Assembly (NCBI RefSeq): GCF_032854445.1
Contig: NC_088301.1
Span: 22,067,808 to 22,127,807, forward strand
Direction of reading: 5' to 3'
Source of the DNA: Liolophura sinensis
Lineage: Eukaryota; Mollusca; Polyplacophora; Chitonida; Chitonidae
DNA length: 60,000 bases
Each line of letters opens with the position of its first letter. Within the stretch, counting starts at the first letter, position 1. The notes under the pieces are model-generated. The model was not told where the DNA came from. It searched no databases and was given only the letters and a program-made list of their open reading frames with translations. Shown piece after piece: positions 33,401 to 48,400 of the stretch. The translations under genes and the position numbers were made by a program.

Positions 33401-36400
33401 AACACCAATCAGATAAATAAATAAACACCAATCAAATAAATAAATAAATAAAAAGACCAATCAAATAAATAAATTAAATCGTGCAAGTATTGATCATTGC
33501 AGAAACATAAATGATTGTGTGTTATATTTTATCCACTTCCATGTTGTGTTGCCATATTTCTAAATGGAATCTTATACATTTCACACCTTTAGATCATATT
33601 AGATGACCTAAATTTTTATTGAAGTCATCACTCCGAAGAGCTCAAAATATCAAACATTTTGACAACCTGGGCTACCTTCTTGTTAGACGCTCTTAAGTCT
33701 TGTGGCGATGTTAGATTTTAATTAGAATCACTGGAGAGATGGATAAAAGATCTTCTCCACTTCCACAGCAATGATCTCTGATTGTAACTTACTGTATTTC
33801 ACCTAATGTTTAGTTTTTGTAAAAACGTGAAATGGTTTTTGACAAGTTTGATTAATTTCTTATCGGAATAACTTAAGTGTTGGCATCTAAAGTATCATTT
33901 TTAGCTGTTTCAAAAAAGTTTGGTTTTGGGCTAAACATTAGGTTTAAAATTCATGAGATCGCATGACATTGTAAATGTCCCTAACATTTGCAGTACACAT
34001 CGTGAGAATTGAGCTAGACATCTGTCTTATCTCTGTATGTCATAGTGAGGAAGAGAGGACGCTCCAGCGAGGGATCACGGAGAAGGTGCGCTACAAGCAG
34101 ACCCTGGAGGGCGCCAGAACAGACCAACTCAAGCGATTTGGAAGCTGGGTGCCCGCAGCTATGAATCTTATCGATGAGGCTGACCGGAAGGGGAAGTTTA
34201 AACACCGTCCAAGGGGTCCAGTGGGTAAGTGAATCAGAGACATTCATATTTCTTAGAGCAGACATTACTTCTGGTACAATTTTCTGTTTTCTCTGATACA
34301 TTTGGTTGTGAAAATAGATCATTGTGTGCGATGTATTGTGCTGTCCTTCAAAAACAATTTTTCCAAATGATCAAATGTGACAAAAAAATCAGATGGGATT
34401 AAACTAAAGTCACTTTTTGGCATTGAGTTCAATCTTCTTGCGTTCCAAAATTGATTTCCCAACACATGCTAAGCATTTACAAATTTTACAGTTTTCAATT
34501 ATGAAATCATCGTAAATACTGTTAATAGAACATAGCTTTTCTCTGTAATAGTGATTATTAGACTTCTCCAGTGTATATTGTTGTTGTATTGGCAGAATAA
34601 ATTTTGTTTGAATTTTGGAGGAGATTATGTCAATAAAAGTAAAACTTTAAAATAGTTTAATTTGTGGAAAATGTGGACTCTTCCATCAATTTATTTCTGT
34701 TGAAGAAATTCGCTTGATCGCAAAACCTTGAAAAACAGGAAGATCATAAAAATATCAAGATCAGGGCAAAATAAAAAGGTGGATTTTCAATTTTATTTTT
34801 ATTTATTAAATTTTTTGATTTTGTAGTGGCGGCTTATTTGTTAGGGGAGGGGGGGGGGGGAATTGTGAAAATTTATGGATATAATCCTGGTATATATATA
34901 TATATATATATCAACATTATGAAAAAAATGTTTTAGCCACCTTGCAAAAAGTAGATTGCAAAGTAAAATTGTAATCCAGGTTTGCTGATGTCCACAGTTA
35001 TTGTGTTTACAGGTGCTTGTTTCAAACTAAAGGACCCGGCGTGGGCACTAAGCATGGAGAGCTGTTTGAAGTCGCTAATCCACTCTTACTGCTGTGACAA
35101 CCACAGTGATGAGGCTGTTTTGGAACAAATCTTTCACAGGGTTTGTCCAGAGGGGAGAAGACCCTCCATTATCGTCAGGAAATTCAAGGTCAGTGCTTTT
35201 TAAGAATTTCAGGTTGGTAAAGGAAAAAAAAAGCAAATAAGAAAGCTTCTGTCATGTTTATTTGAATGTTATTTAACGCCATACTCAAGAAGTTTTCACT
35301 TATATGATGGCAGTCAGTTTTATCGGTGGAGGAAACTGGAGTGCCTTTGGCACGTTAGCGATGAACTTTCGCCCTGACTGGAAGAAAAGTGGTTAGTTGT
35401 TTCCATTAGTCATTCTGGATTATGCTCATTAGCCATGTGAGTCAGATTTGTGCTCTTTCAGCAGGGGTAGTTGACAGAAGGCTATTAACCCCTCTGCCTG
35501 AGGAGAGTGGCCAAATATACGAATTGATGTGGTGTCAAGCGCATGAAATTTGTACAGTGTTGTATTGTATGTGCTCAAAGATTTATGACTCCGTAGTGTG
35601 GAGAGTGTGGAGTTAAACCACAAGCGTATCAGATAAATATATACTACAGTGGTCTATGAAGATGAGTTTTATGGGCACTGTGCTGCAGTGTATAGTGTGT
35701 GTTCTTTATATATCTTGAATTTTTCTTTGCAGAACCAAATGCATGATGTGTCAAAATACGTGAGTTGGAAATTTTTTTTACCTGAGATGATGTTTGTTTG
35801 CAGTACTGTTATCCTCTATTTACAAAAGTGTTGTTCAAGAAGAGATAAGCACAGGGAAATTTTCTTTTTAAATCATCAGCTTTTGCACTATTGGAAATAT
35901 TTTTCAGAATGGCTAAACTCCAGGCCCTGGGATCACAAAGCGTCTTAGACTTGTGTAAAAATTTTAAATGACATTAAAATTAGTATTTCCAGTGTAACAA
36001 GCTCAAAATATTGCTTGACGTGTACATTTTTGGTATGTTATTGTGCAATAAATTTCAGCTAAAATAGGGGAAAGGAACTTACTAAATTTAATAATTAAAA
36101 TTTTGTCTTAAAGTCCAGGATTAGGCTGTGACCCTGGGGTGAGAATGGCTTGATTTCATCATGTGTGCCACTGAAAAATTGTGTCACGTCCAGGTTCTTC
36201 TTGATGGTTTTACGAGAAAGAAAGTGTCAACATGAAGTGTGAAGCACTGGTAGAAAGACTATTGAAAACTGTATTTGAAAGTTTTTGTCACAGTCTAAAG
36301 TCAGATCTAGTAGCTGCTACTTGTACTGCTGCGGCTCTAATTAGATATTGAGTACGGCATAAAACAAACAATCAAACAATTCAATCAGAATCTAATTAGG

Positions 36401-39400
36401 CATATTTTATATACTCTGCCGTCATGTTACCAGTTGAATATTGACGGAATGGTTGCTTAAACCCTTAGGTGCTGGTTCCGCTTAAACTAAAAAGGGGGTT
36501 TATTACAGTCATGACTTGTTAGCTTTGGATCTATTTCGTAAGATGAGATGATATTACTGGTGTCAGTATTGAATCTTAACTTTCCTGCAGGCTTTGATGT
36601 TACACGGGATCATTACGTGGGAGTGATAAGCCTGTTCTGTTTGATGTCATTCCTTAATGATAATGTGTCACCAGTGGTTAATTTTGATAATGATAATATT
36701 CCTGCCCTGCTTAATCTTGTTACAAAGTGATAATGTGCCTGCTCTTTGTGTGTTTAATGTAGTAATAATGTGCGTGCTGTGATCGATCTCGTTACATAAT
36801 GATAATGTGCCCTCCGTGACTGATCTTGTTACATAATGATAATGTGCTCTCCGTGGCTGATCTCATTACATAATGATAATATGCCCTCCGTGGCTGATAT
36901 TTTACCTAATGATTAAGGGTTTAACACCGCCATGGAGGTATTTGTTGTGTAACCCGAGAGATTTGATGAGATACGAAACAAGGTTCAGCGCTATCGAGTT
37001 ACACAACGAATACCAAGAGAAAGGTGTTAAAGTCTATTCTACCTAAAAATGAAGAAAATGTGCCAAATCTGCATACATGTATTTCATGCTGCTATTCTGT
37101 TTTACCCCCTCCTACTCGCAGTTGACCTAGATATGTCAAAGCTGCGTATGTATGATGTCGTGTTTTATTATTTCAGGACATAGAAATGTAAAAGTTCACT
37201 GTGCATATATTATGACGTCATACCGCTAAGCTCAGATTGGAAGGTCTTGAAACAAATGTTTCTTTTTTTCAACGGCATGGCCTCTCGATGTAAAATATAA
37301 AAAATCTAAAAACTAAAGTGATGTCTAAAAACTGTGCGAAATGACACTTTTATCACTGAAGGAAATTCCGGAAGTTCACGTTGATATAAATCATAAAAGT
37401 AATTTACCAAGTGAACAAACTCAAATTCTTTTATTTGTAACAGTGAACAACCTGGAGTCATATTATTTCGGGAGGTAAACGTCCTGGCCGGTGTGTTGAA
37501 GTTGTCTGAAAGGTCATGTCTATTTAATGCGTACATGTATATTTGCACACGGCCCACAACTAAAAGCAGGGTAGAATAATGTGCCCTCCCTACTTGATCT
37601 TGTTACATAATGATAATGTACCTGTTCTGTTTGATCTTGTTACAGAGGGCAGTCAGTGACCGTTACCAAACAGCCCTGCATTTAGTAGATACAGATGATC
37701 CAGTCATTCTTAACTGTCTAATTGATCAGGTAACCGCACGCATACATGTATCTATATGTGCAAGGACAAGAATGTTGATCAGCCAGTACATGTGGGTGCA
37801 TATGCATGTGTGATAATGCATATGATAATGCATATGATAATGTAACAGTGTAGTTTTGGTTCACCTGTGTTGGAATTTTTGAAATGTAAACTACACTGTA
37901 AACATTCTGACAAGTAAACAGAGACATGTCCCGATTTACCATACACTGCTCTGTTGCTCCCACTCTCCCATGTTAAAGCAAATCTGTCCTCATTAAAAAA
38001 CTGGTACTAACCCTGAACCCAACTCTCCTTGCATCTGGTATCTTCGTTCAAACACCCAGTCTGGATAATCAGCTTTATGGCTGATTCCAGGTGGATAACC
38101 CCCCACGTGTTGACCTCTCAGTGATGACAGGGCATTAGATTGCAAACCACATGTTGCCCAAACTGAGACAACAATAGCCAGAACCATCTTATAAACAAAT
38201 GCCTTTTTGTACGTTTAATTTAAATTGACAAAATCAAATTCAGAATATTTTAGTGCTGAAAGTAAAATTTTGATGGGCAAACTTCAGTCTTCCCTGGCAC
38301 CAGCACTGCATATGCTGTGTTACATGTACCTGTCTAACACGAGGCCTGGAGCATACACGAGCATAGTCCATCTAGATGGACTCAGTGTGCTAGTTTGAAA
38401 TTCTGACATTCATCATAACACTAAGTCCATTGCTGACTCTCAAACAAATCACCGCACATTTGCGCACTCCAACTCAATGGAGCCGTTCTCAATGAGATCC
38501 GCGCTCACATGCACTTAAAAGACAACTTCTTTTTCATGTCTTTTGGATTGAATTAAGAAAGCTGAAGTTGTTCTTGTGCATGGCAATCAAAATATAATAG
38601 GGTCATTTCAGCCAGCTGTTGTAGTGGCCCCATTGGATTATTTTGAAAAAATTCTTAAACATACCTTAGCATATATGAGGAAGGTTTGCCAAGGTATAGC
38701 TCCAAATTCTAAGTGGTTTGTGGGATATGGCCTTTTAGAAACACCATATACTGTTCATTTTCAACAGTCTTGAAGTGCTTATTTGTTCTGGACGCATTTT
38801 TAGATGACTAATTTCCTATTCAAGGGGACTATTTGTTTGGAAATCCACTTACTGGGTTTTTTCTACCCAGGCTATGCCCTCAGAAAGGGAATATATTAAA
38901 TACTTTTTGAGATAAATGTAAACATCACACTTTGATTAACGCTTTTATAAAATTTCATATTTTCAGTGAGCTGCATTGGTTCAGGTGAAATATATAGGAG
39001 ATCTTTGTTACCTGGTTCATGTTATTTAGGTACATGGTCACTTGCACAAGAAAGCTTGACCACTTAAGAACTTTATCTTTGATGTTAGCCAGCTATGGAA
39101 GAAAATTCAAGAGTTGTTCTCAGCTCCTTCTACTGAAATTAAATTTTTTAAAAGCTAATCATATGTTTATTGATCATTTATGTACATTATACATTGAAAA
39201 TGTACATATCTGTTTTAAAATTTAACAAAAATTTAGTGTGTTAATTTTTTTTTTCATTGGATATTTGATTGAATACCATGTTGGGAAAATAAGTCTATCA
39301 ATATTTCAATGAAAATATATAGACAGAACTGTCCGAGCAATCAAATTCCGTGCCGGGCAACCTCAAAGACAGGGTACTGGGCAACCTTAAAATCCTTAGT

Positions 39401-42400
39401 ATTGAGCCCTGCCAAACATTCTGAAATGTAAGCTTCTTTATTTCATCTAAAGTTTGACTTTTCTCAGTGACATGTGTCTCTTGATTGATGAGTAATTCAT
39501 CAACCTTATAGGGCCGTCTCAGAATTTTTTGTTCTGTATCAGAATCTTGGTCTTCAAAAAGTAACAATTTAAGGCCTTTATGTTGCTCTGAATATGTATT
39601 TTAGATGACATACAGTACATTGTAAACTGTGTTACACGTAATCTGCAGAAAACTGTCAGAAGTGCAGAAGGAAACATCAGGAGTTGAAGTATTCTTGTAG
39701 AGTTTGACATAAATGGTTGCTGTATTGTTTTGCAGAGAGGTGTAGAGAGTATTCTGCTGATTAAAGATAATAACGAGGCCAGAAGAGTTATGCAGAGTTC
39801 ACCACCAAGAAACACTAACGAGGTTTGTCGCCGATTCATTATCTTGGTCAAATAGGACTTACGGCACATTGAGGCTAATATGACAACAGAAGTTTACTGT
39901 CGTTTCCATGTTTGCTTGGCGTAATTCATTATCTTGGTCAAACAGGACTTACGGCACATTGAGGCTAATATGACAACAGAAGTTTACTGTCGTTTCCATG
40001 TTTGCCTGGCGTAATTCATTATCTTGGTCAAACAGGACTTATGGCACATTGAGGTTAATATGACAACAGAAGTTTACTGTCGTTTGCATGTTTGCCTGGC
40101 GTAATTCATTATCTTGGTCAAACAGGACTTACGGCACATTGAGGCTAATATGACAGCAGAAGTTTACTGTCGTTTCCATGTTTGCCTGGCGTAATTCATT
40201 ATCTTGGTCAAACAGGACTTACGGCACATTGAGGCTAATATGACAACAGAAGTTTACTGTCGTTTGCATGTTTGCCTGGCGTAATTCATTATCTTGGTCA
40301 AACAGGACTTATGGCACATTGAGGCTAATATGACAACAGAAGTTTACTGTTGTTTGCATGTTTGCCTGGCGTAATTCATTATCTTGGTCAAACAGGACTT
40401 ACGGCACATTGAGGCTAATATGACAACAGAAGTTTACTGTCGTTTCCATGTTTGCCTGGCATAATGTCATGCAAGAACATGTGGTGTCACCCATTATTTG
40501 GCCACAAATACACTGTTCTTTCAAACGCTGATGATGTTATTCCAGTGTAATTTGTCTTATTTGAGGTCTTATCTACCTAACTCATGTCTCATTAGGAATA
40601 CTATCATGTCTGATCAGAAAGTTTGACGGAAACTGCCAGATTTCGTTGTTTGAGGACTCTTCATTTATATGGGGTAAATAATGTTACTTACATGTATTAT
40701 AGGTCATTTTGAACCATGATGTTACTGTAATTCTGCAACCTTTCACATGTTTGCAAGCTGTTTTATTCAAGAATATTCTGAAGGCATTATTCAGTGCAAA
40801 ATTATACTTTTTGTGAAGCCTTTAAATTGGCCCATCCAACCATTGTAGTTTTGACTTCAATATCAAGTTTAAAGTGTGCATAAATTGCACTGAAAATTGC
40901 TGTTTTCATGTGCGAAAATGTTGAGGAATTAGGTTAGTTCTCCTATATCGGATTGCCTTCATGCCATTTTAATATCTCCACGTGATGGCTCTTGAAACTG
41001 AAGTAACACTTAAATCCCATGAAAGCAGACAATTTTTGCTGTTTGCAGGCTTTCACAGCCCAGGGAGATCAGCTGTACTGTCGTCCCACATTCAGATACT
41101 ACTCCTACGAGAAGAACACAGCCAGTTCTTGACGGCCAATGTGGAGGAGAACATTGCTGCATGTGCGGCCGAGATCGAGGCGCTGACAGGCGATTTGCAT
41201 GCAGTGCAGGGCCGCGTTCGCGAGGTCAACACTGCCATCCAGGATAATCAGAAGCAGGAGAGACACACAGCTGCGCAACTTATGAAGATACGAGACACCA
41301 TCAACAAAATACAGCTGGTGAGTCGCCCAGCACGGAACTGCTGGTTTGTCTGATACTGAAGGGAAGTATACTGGTGGGTTCACTGCTTGTCCTTAAGGTG
41401 ACAACAATTTTAGCTCGCCTTTATGAATTAATGAGAGGTATTGTGAGAAGGGAATCTGATAGTGGCGGTGTCGGTGTCCAATTTGGTTAAAGTTTTTGGC
41501 CAATCAAAGGATTGCAGTGGCCACTCATGGCACGCACAGCTAATTGACACAGACTTAATGGCGCACAGACTCCACAACTACACTGCTCTGCAACTAAACA
41601 GTCATAGTTGTGACAGTATAATAATTTGGCCTTTCTTGTTCATTTAGTGGCAGGATCTTAGCACTATCTAATTAGAAAATAATATCTGTGTATGAAGGTG
41701 TCAATCATTCTACTTTATTGTGGTTAGATGTCAATATTTGAACGTGACTTGAACATTGTGCAGTTTTATGAACTGCTCAAACAGGTAAACTACCAGTATT
41801 CTTTGAATGCCTTGTATTTTATATTTTACAGGTAGGGAGAACTAAAATAAAGAACACTAAAATATCAAAAAAATGAAATTATGTTGTCAGATATTGATGT
41901 TTTTAAGATTTTCATGTTTTTAGGATTTCATGTTTTTCAAGGCTGTCATGTCTTCAGCAGGACAAATTGCCAAGGGTAATCCACATTTTCCACAAATACA
42001 GGATTTTCAAGTATTATTTTTATACACGTTGCTGACATTGATAAAAGATATATTCTGCTGGAAAACAACACATAAAACTATTATGGCTTAAGTGAGTCAG
42101 TCGAAACTCAGTTTTTCTAACTGTTTTTCCAAAATGGTTTGTGATATTGGAGAGGAAACTGCTGTGTGGCTTCACCATGAGAATTTATGGTTCGGGTGAC
42201 CTGTGATATTTTATGAACAAAACTATGGCCGTTTTGTTGTGTTATGGACTGAGTAAGTGGCCTCATGAAGGACCCACACAAACAGTTGCCGCTGTGTTCT
42301 ACTGGGTTTCCTCCCACCATAATGCTGACTGCCGTCGTACAAGTGAAATGTTCTTGAGTACGGCATAAAATAGCGATCAATAAATAAATAAATAAATCAT

Positions 42401-45400
42401 CTGTCAGAAAAAGATATTTATGTAGATGTATTTGTTTGTGTTGGATAGGAAATCAATGAGCTGAAGAGTATAGAAGACCCTGTTCCTGTAGATGTGGCCA
42501 CCCTGGTAAGTGGAAGTTAACGTCATACTCTCAGCGGGATTTTGGCTCAGTACTGCTTATCATTATCTCAGAGACCCCCCCCCCCCCCCCCCACTAACAT
42601 GAAGACTGCTAAACACTGTCCACAAAAATAAGCTTTCTAGAATTTTTAAATTTATTTTATTTTTATTATTTATTTCTTGGAATTTTTTCTGAAAATTTCC
42701 CCCCAAAATCCTGTGGTAAACCTATTCTGACCATAATGGAATCAGTGATGTCACATCAGGTTTTTTAATATTCCTTTATCATTTAAAATGCATATACATT
42801 GTCCCTATAGGTCTATTACTGGATGCCCTGAATGGACCTTAAAACAGACTATTCCAACCCAAAACTATGAATGTGACATCACTGATACTGGTGTTTACTG
42901 ACATCTGTTTCCTGACACGTCTTATATGTGGACTTGTTCGTCCTTTTTTTTTTGTCAGAATTTTTTCAATCTGTAGCATAGGAATTTAAGAAAAGTTTAT
43001 TATTTGGGGAAAACAATTTTGGAGCCCATATCAGTTACTCGGACCAAAACATGGCGGTATACTTCCCCGTTCTGGGAGAAAGTTTTCTACCCAGCTAGAA
43101 AAGTGGCTCAATTCTTCGCTCAAGTAAATGTTCATCGCATTTAAGTTTGTAAACTATAAAGTACTATTTCAATGGAAAATGTCACTGAATCAAAATTCTT
43201 TTTGTATGTGTCAGCCTTATGTTGGTTTACTGTGTAATGATTGTTACAAATGTTCTCTACCACAGGCATTGATGGCGTCTGCATCAGACAGCTAATTTGT
43301 GTTAATATCTTAATGAGGTTTTAGCTCTATGAATCACTCTGCTTGTTGAATTTTCAACATCCCATCTTTTAATAAGAACCATTCACTTAGGAAGTTCAAG
43401 ATGGCATCAAGTTTTTGTGGGGTGTTGTTGCTGTTTTAGATTTGGGCTTGTTTAACATGTTCATGTGCGAGGAAAGTTATGTGAAGTGTTACTTTTGTGA
43501 TACAGGAAGAGGAAGTGGAAAGTTACAACGCACAGATTGAGAAACTTGGGAAACAATGCGAACCTAAAAAGGCAGCCGTGGAAAGCTCCAAGGCAGAGGT
43601 TGTGAAGGCTGAAGCGGAGCTGCGCAAACTGGAACAGCAGATGACAGAGCTTAGAGAGAAAGGCGACCCTATTCTGGTACGTTGTCTGCTCTGAGCTTTA
43701 CCTGTTTACTGCAGAATTCTTGAGAACAGACTATGATCTGATTTAGGATGACAATATACAACCTCAATTCCTCAACAATTCAATTCCTACCTCAATGAAA
43801 GAGTAACTTTCAGCACATGTTATGCACATTTTTAGTTTGATTTTAGAGACAGAATTACATTGGCTAGTTAGGCCAGTTCCAAGGATTCAGAAAAAGTATA
43901 ATTTTAATAGTCAACACTGAGTAATGCCTTCAGAAAATACTTGATGATGATGTCATTTGGGGTGAAAATATACTAAAGTTGACTGTGGTGTGTGGATGAT
44001 CGTCCGATTGGAATGTCAATGTACTGTTACTGTATGGGATATCCTGTGGTGTCTGGATACTGGTCTGGTTGGGATGTCAATATACTGTTACTGTATGGGA
44101 TGGCCTGTGGTGCCTGGATGCTGGTCCAGTTGGATGTCCATGTACTGTTACTGTATGGGATATCCTGTGGTGTCTGGATACTGATCCGGTTGGGATGTCA
44201 ATATACTGTTACTGTATGGGATGTTATGTGGTGCCTGGATACTGGTCCGGTTGGATGTCAATGTACTGTTACTGTATGGGATGTCCTGTGGTGTCTGGAT
44301 ACTGGTCCGATTGGAATGTCAATGTATGTTACTGTATGGGATGTCCTGTGGTGTCTGAATACTGGTCCGGTTGGGATGTCAATATACTGTTACTGTATGG
44401 GATGTCCTGTGGTGTCTGGATACTCTTACTGTATGGGATGTCAATGTACTGTTACTGTATGGGATGTCAATGTACTGTTACTGTATGGGATATCCTGTGG
44501 TGTCTGGATACTGGTCCAGTTGGGATGTCAATATACTGTTACTGTATGGGATGGCCTGTGGTGCCTGGATGCTGGTCCAGTTGGATGTCCATGTACTGTT
44601 ACTGTTTGGGATGTCCTGTGGTGTCTGGATACTGGTCCGGTTGGGATGTCAATATACTGTTACTGTATGGGATGGCCTGTGGTGCCTGGATGCTGGTCCA
44701 GTTGGATGTCAATGTACTGTTACTGTATGGGATGGCCTGTGGTGCCTGGATACTGGTCCGGTTGGGATGTCAATATACTGTTACTGTATGGGATGTCCTG
44801 TGGTGCCTGGATACTGGTCCGGTTAGATGTCAATGTACTGTTACTGTATGGGATATCCTGTGGTGTCTGGATACTGGTCCGTTTGGGATGTCAATGTGCT
44901 GTTACTAGCATGGGATGTCCTGTGGTGCCTGGATACTGGTCTGGTTGGATGTCAATGTACTGTTACTGTATGGGATGTCGTGGTGTCTGGATACTGGTCC
45001 GGTTGGGATGTCAATGTACTGTTACTGTATGGGATGTTATGTGGTGCCTGGATACTAGTACCATTGGGGTGTCAATATATTTTGACTATTGGGGGCCTCT
45101 GTGGTCGAGGTGGCTAGTGACAGACCCCTAGCTTCAAACAAAAAGGGGGAGGGTGGTATTTTTCAAAAAAGGGCACTTTTTAGCACGAGTAATAGCTTTT
45201 GAAAGTGATAAGTAAATATTCAAAAGATATTTAGCAATAAAATAGCCAACATATCGAGTTGAAGTGATTAGTTGAAGCAGAAAATTGCAAGTCTCAGTTT
45301 TTCAGAAAAGTAAAAACATTTATAAGCTTTTCATTGGATGTACTAACCATGTGGGAAAAATATTTCTCCCTGTTACAATTACAGTGTATACTTGTTGAAA

Positions 45401-48400
45401 AGAGCAGACAAGATGTCCTAGAAAATAGAAAAGTGTGTGCTCACAGCAAGTGTTTAGTGCTTTAGGATATTATCCTAAATGAACAAACAAATAATTTATA
45501 AAACCACTGATGATTACAGGGACCTTATTTACAGCCTTGAAAAAAATAACTGATAAAAAGAGCTTTACTTCTGATTTTAAATTACGGACAATAGTTACAG
45601 GTGCTAGTTGTAGTATGTGACTAAATAAGATAACTTTGGCCTGAAATTGTCAATAAAATATTACGCCTGTTTGCTATATGTCTGTGTCTATACATACTCC
45701 ATATAAATTGAGAATTTGGTCTAAATAAATAAAGGCAACTCTTTTATTAATAAAGAGGGGCAATTTGACCTTTTGAATTTTTTTGCAGATATTGTACAAC
45801 AGTGGAGATATTTTTAGTAAAATATATGAAAACTCATATTTCTAGACTTAATATTGTCTAATAAAAGAACTATGTAAAGTTAATAAAAAGTCATGAAAAT
45901 CTGTAGTATGCCCGCTTGGTGGGAAAAACGGAAATCAGTTAGAGGAAAATGAAGATATGATCCATTGAAGTAAAGTTTCGTGTTTCAAACACTGCATATT
46001 CCAGTATAATGTTTGTATCAGTTCTCTGACATAAAAACAACAATAATTTACAAGTATGAGTGTTTTCACAACGAAAAAGTGAATCAAAACAAACAAGACC
46101 GACACTGGCCCAATGGGTGTGGTTGATCTTTAGCTGTGAAACAGCTGAGCTTAAACAATTCAACAAATTCAATAATACTCTGACTTGCCTAATCTTAATC
46201 AGTTGTGGCATTCTGTTCTAGTTTTTATGTTAAACAAAGAGTGAGCCTCTGAGTGTTTTATTATCTGACAATTTGACACACTCAGCTGACTGCTCGAAAA
46301 CTGAAAGTAATGAAAATGAGGCTGTGATGGAGGCATTTCTAACGGGTTTACTCATTGGTGCAATTGAGACGATTGTCCAGTGAGCGTTGCCATTCTAATC
46401 ATATCTGTCAAACAACTGTGGTGGATACTTTTGACACCTTCATGCCAAGAGTGAATTGATTTGATAATAAATGTATGGCGGCCAGCCCTTAATCTCAAGG
46501 TACAGGGATATTTACAGCCCTCTAGAGGGGCAGGGTGCATGGTGAAAGGGGCACTGCCCACCTTTGCTTTGTGCAAGCGAGGGATCTGAGTGTGTCAACG
46601 CAACGCATTGACCCAGGAGTCTCTCTCCTGGGTGCTGTGAGTCCATCTCATGATGGCTTCCTCTCTGGTGGTACGTGGGATGGCCTGACCGCAACCTGCG
46701 GATGGTCAAGTGTAAATTGACATTAGAGCCTAACCTAACAATAAATAGTATCTTTTTGGAATTAAATAGCTTGTGTTTGGTACCTTAGCTGTTCTTGTTG
46801 CCTCATTTTGATCATAAATTGGCTTCAAATACAAGTTCTAGAACACTTGTAGAAAACAGTCAACCTTTCACCAAAAGCCCTTACATGGTGATTTATGTTA
46901 AAAGAATTTATTAACACGTAGGCAAACATCTGAATTTTTTTTTTGTATAGTGGAGTCTGAATTTTCTCTGTTTGTTACCCTATTTCCTCAACCCTTTCAC
47001 TTATGAAAGGGCAACTTTCAGTGTAATATATGCACATTATTTCTTTGATTCTGGAGACAAAAGTACATGGGTTGGATTGACGAGTTTCTGGGCTTCACAA
47101 AAAGTATAACTTTAGCAGTCAATACAGAAAACTGCTTTCAGAATATGTTTAAATAAACACCTTGCAAACATGCGAAATGGTTAAAGAATTACAGTATGTT
47201 TTCGCCTGAATAACTCACTGTTTTGACATTAGACCTTCAACTATTTTCCCCATTGGATAACTTAATGGACAAAACCTATCGTTCTTGGCCTGTACTTCTT
47301 GTTTCAGCCTTGTTGATGGATTGTGTGGTCATTAGATCATTATTTACCTTTACAGTCTTGTTGAAATCTTGGTATCAATTTGCAGGATCAATCCAATGCC
47401 ATTGCACATGACATCGAGAAGGCCCGACATCACAAGGCCCATTTCACCCAGAAACTGAAGGAACAAGAGAGAAAAATCCAAGACATCAAGAAGACCATTG
47501 AGAAATACCAAAAAGAGCTAGATGTAAGTGTAACTCCACAGTTTGGTGATGTTAATGTCCTCTTTACAGTTCATTTCAAGACATTAGTATTTTAGGAGTA
47601 AAAGGCTTCACGATTTTATGGTTTGGCAGCTAGAAAACGTGATAATACCTTATTCATTCCATTTAAGGAGCCAAATTAGGTATCAAATATATCATTGTCC
47701 CCTAGTTAAAAAGAATCATTTCAAGCCCTGGGGACCCTGGGATCACGAAGTCATCCTAAACTAATCAACTTATGTCAGAATTTGAGTTCACTTAAAATTG
47801 TTGTTTCATATGTAATGTCGTTACGTATAAATAAAAAAATAAAAAAAATATTTCTTGACAATGTAAATTTGGGTAAGTTATTGTATTTAAAACAAATCTC
47901 AGCTAAAATAACAGGAAAGAACATAGCAAGTTTAATGATTGAAATTTTGACTTTAGTGGTTTGTGGTTTAGTGATCCCAGGCCCTGATGTAAGTTGTGAT
48001 ATGCACCCTCATTGGCTCATTCCCGCCCTCAATTCGACTTGGATTTTAAAGTGAAAACGCTTGTCAGGTGCTTACCAAAGTGCAGTGGTTTACTCCCATG
48101 TTTCCAGCCATAAACCAATAAGCCATAAATCAAAGAAATAAATAGTAAAAATAAACTATTCTATTGCTATTCAGTTTTAACTAAACTTTTTGCCTCCTTG
48201 TATACACTTACAGTAACATGTAACATGAAACAACGTATATAGACATGATTTGGTCTAGGTAATATTTCATCACTACATCATCAACTGCATACACCAACTG
48301 CAGTGCAGCGTAATGACCCAGGAGTCTCTCACCAATGCGGCCGCTGTGAGTTCAAGTCCAGCTCATGCTGGCTTCCTCTCCGGCCATATGTGGGAAGGTC

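Noticed and set aside
43992-45131. Open frames of 96-379 codons rich in Cys, Tyr and Trp
   Set aside because: By-products of the 59-bp array in intron 19. Three plus-strand frames overlap, as expected of a repeat and not of a gene.
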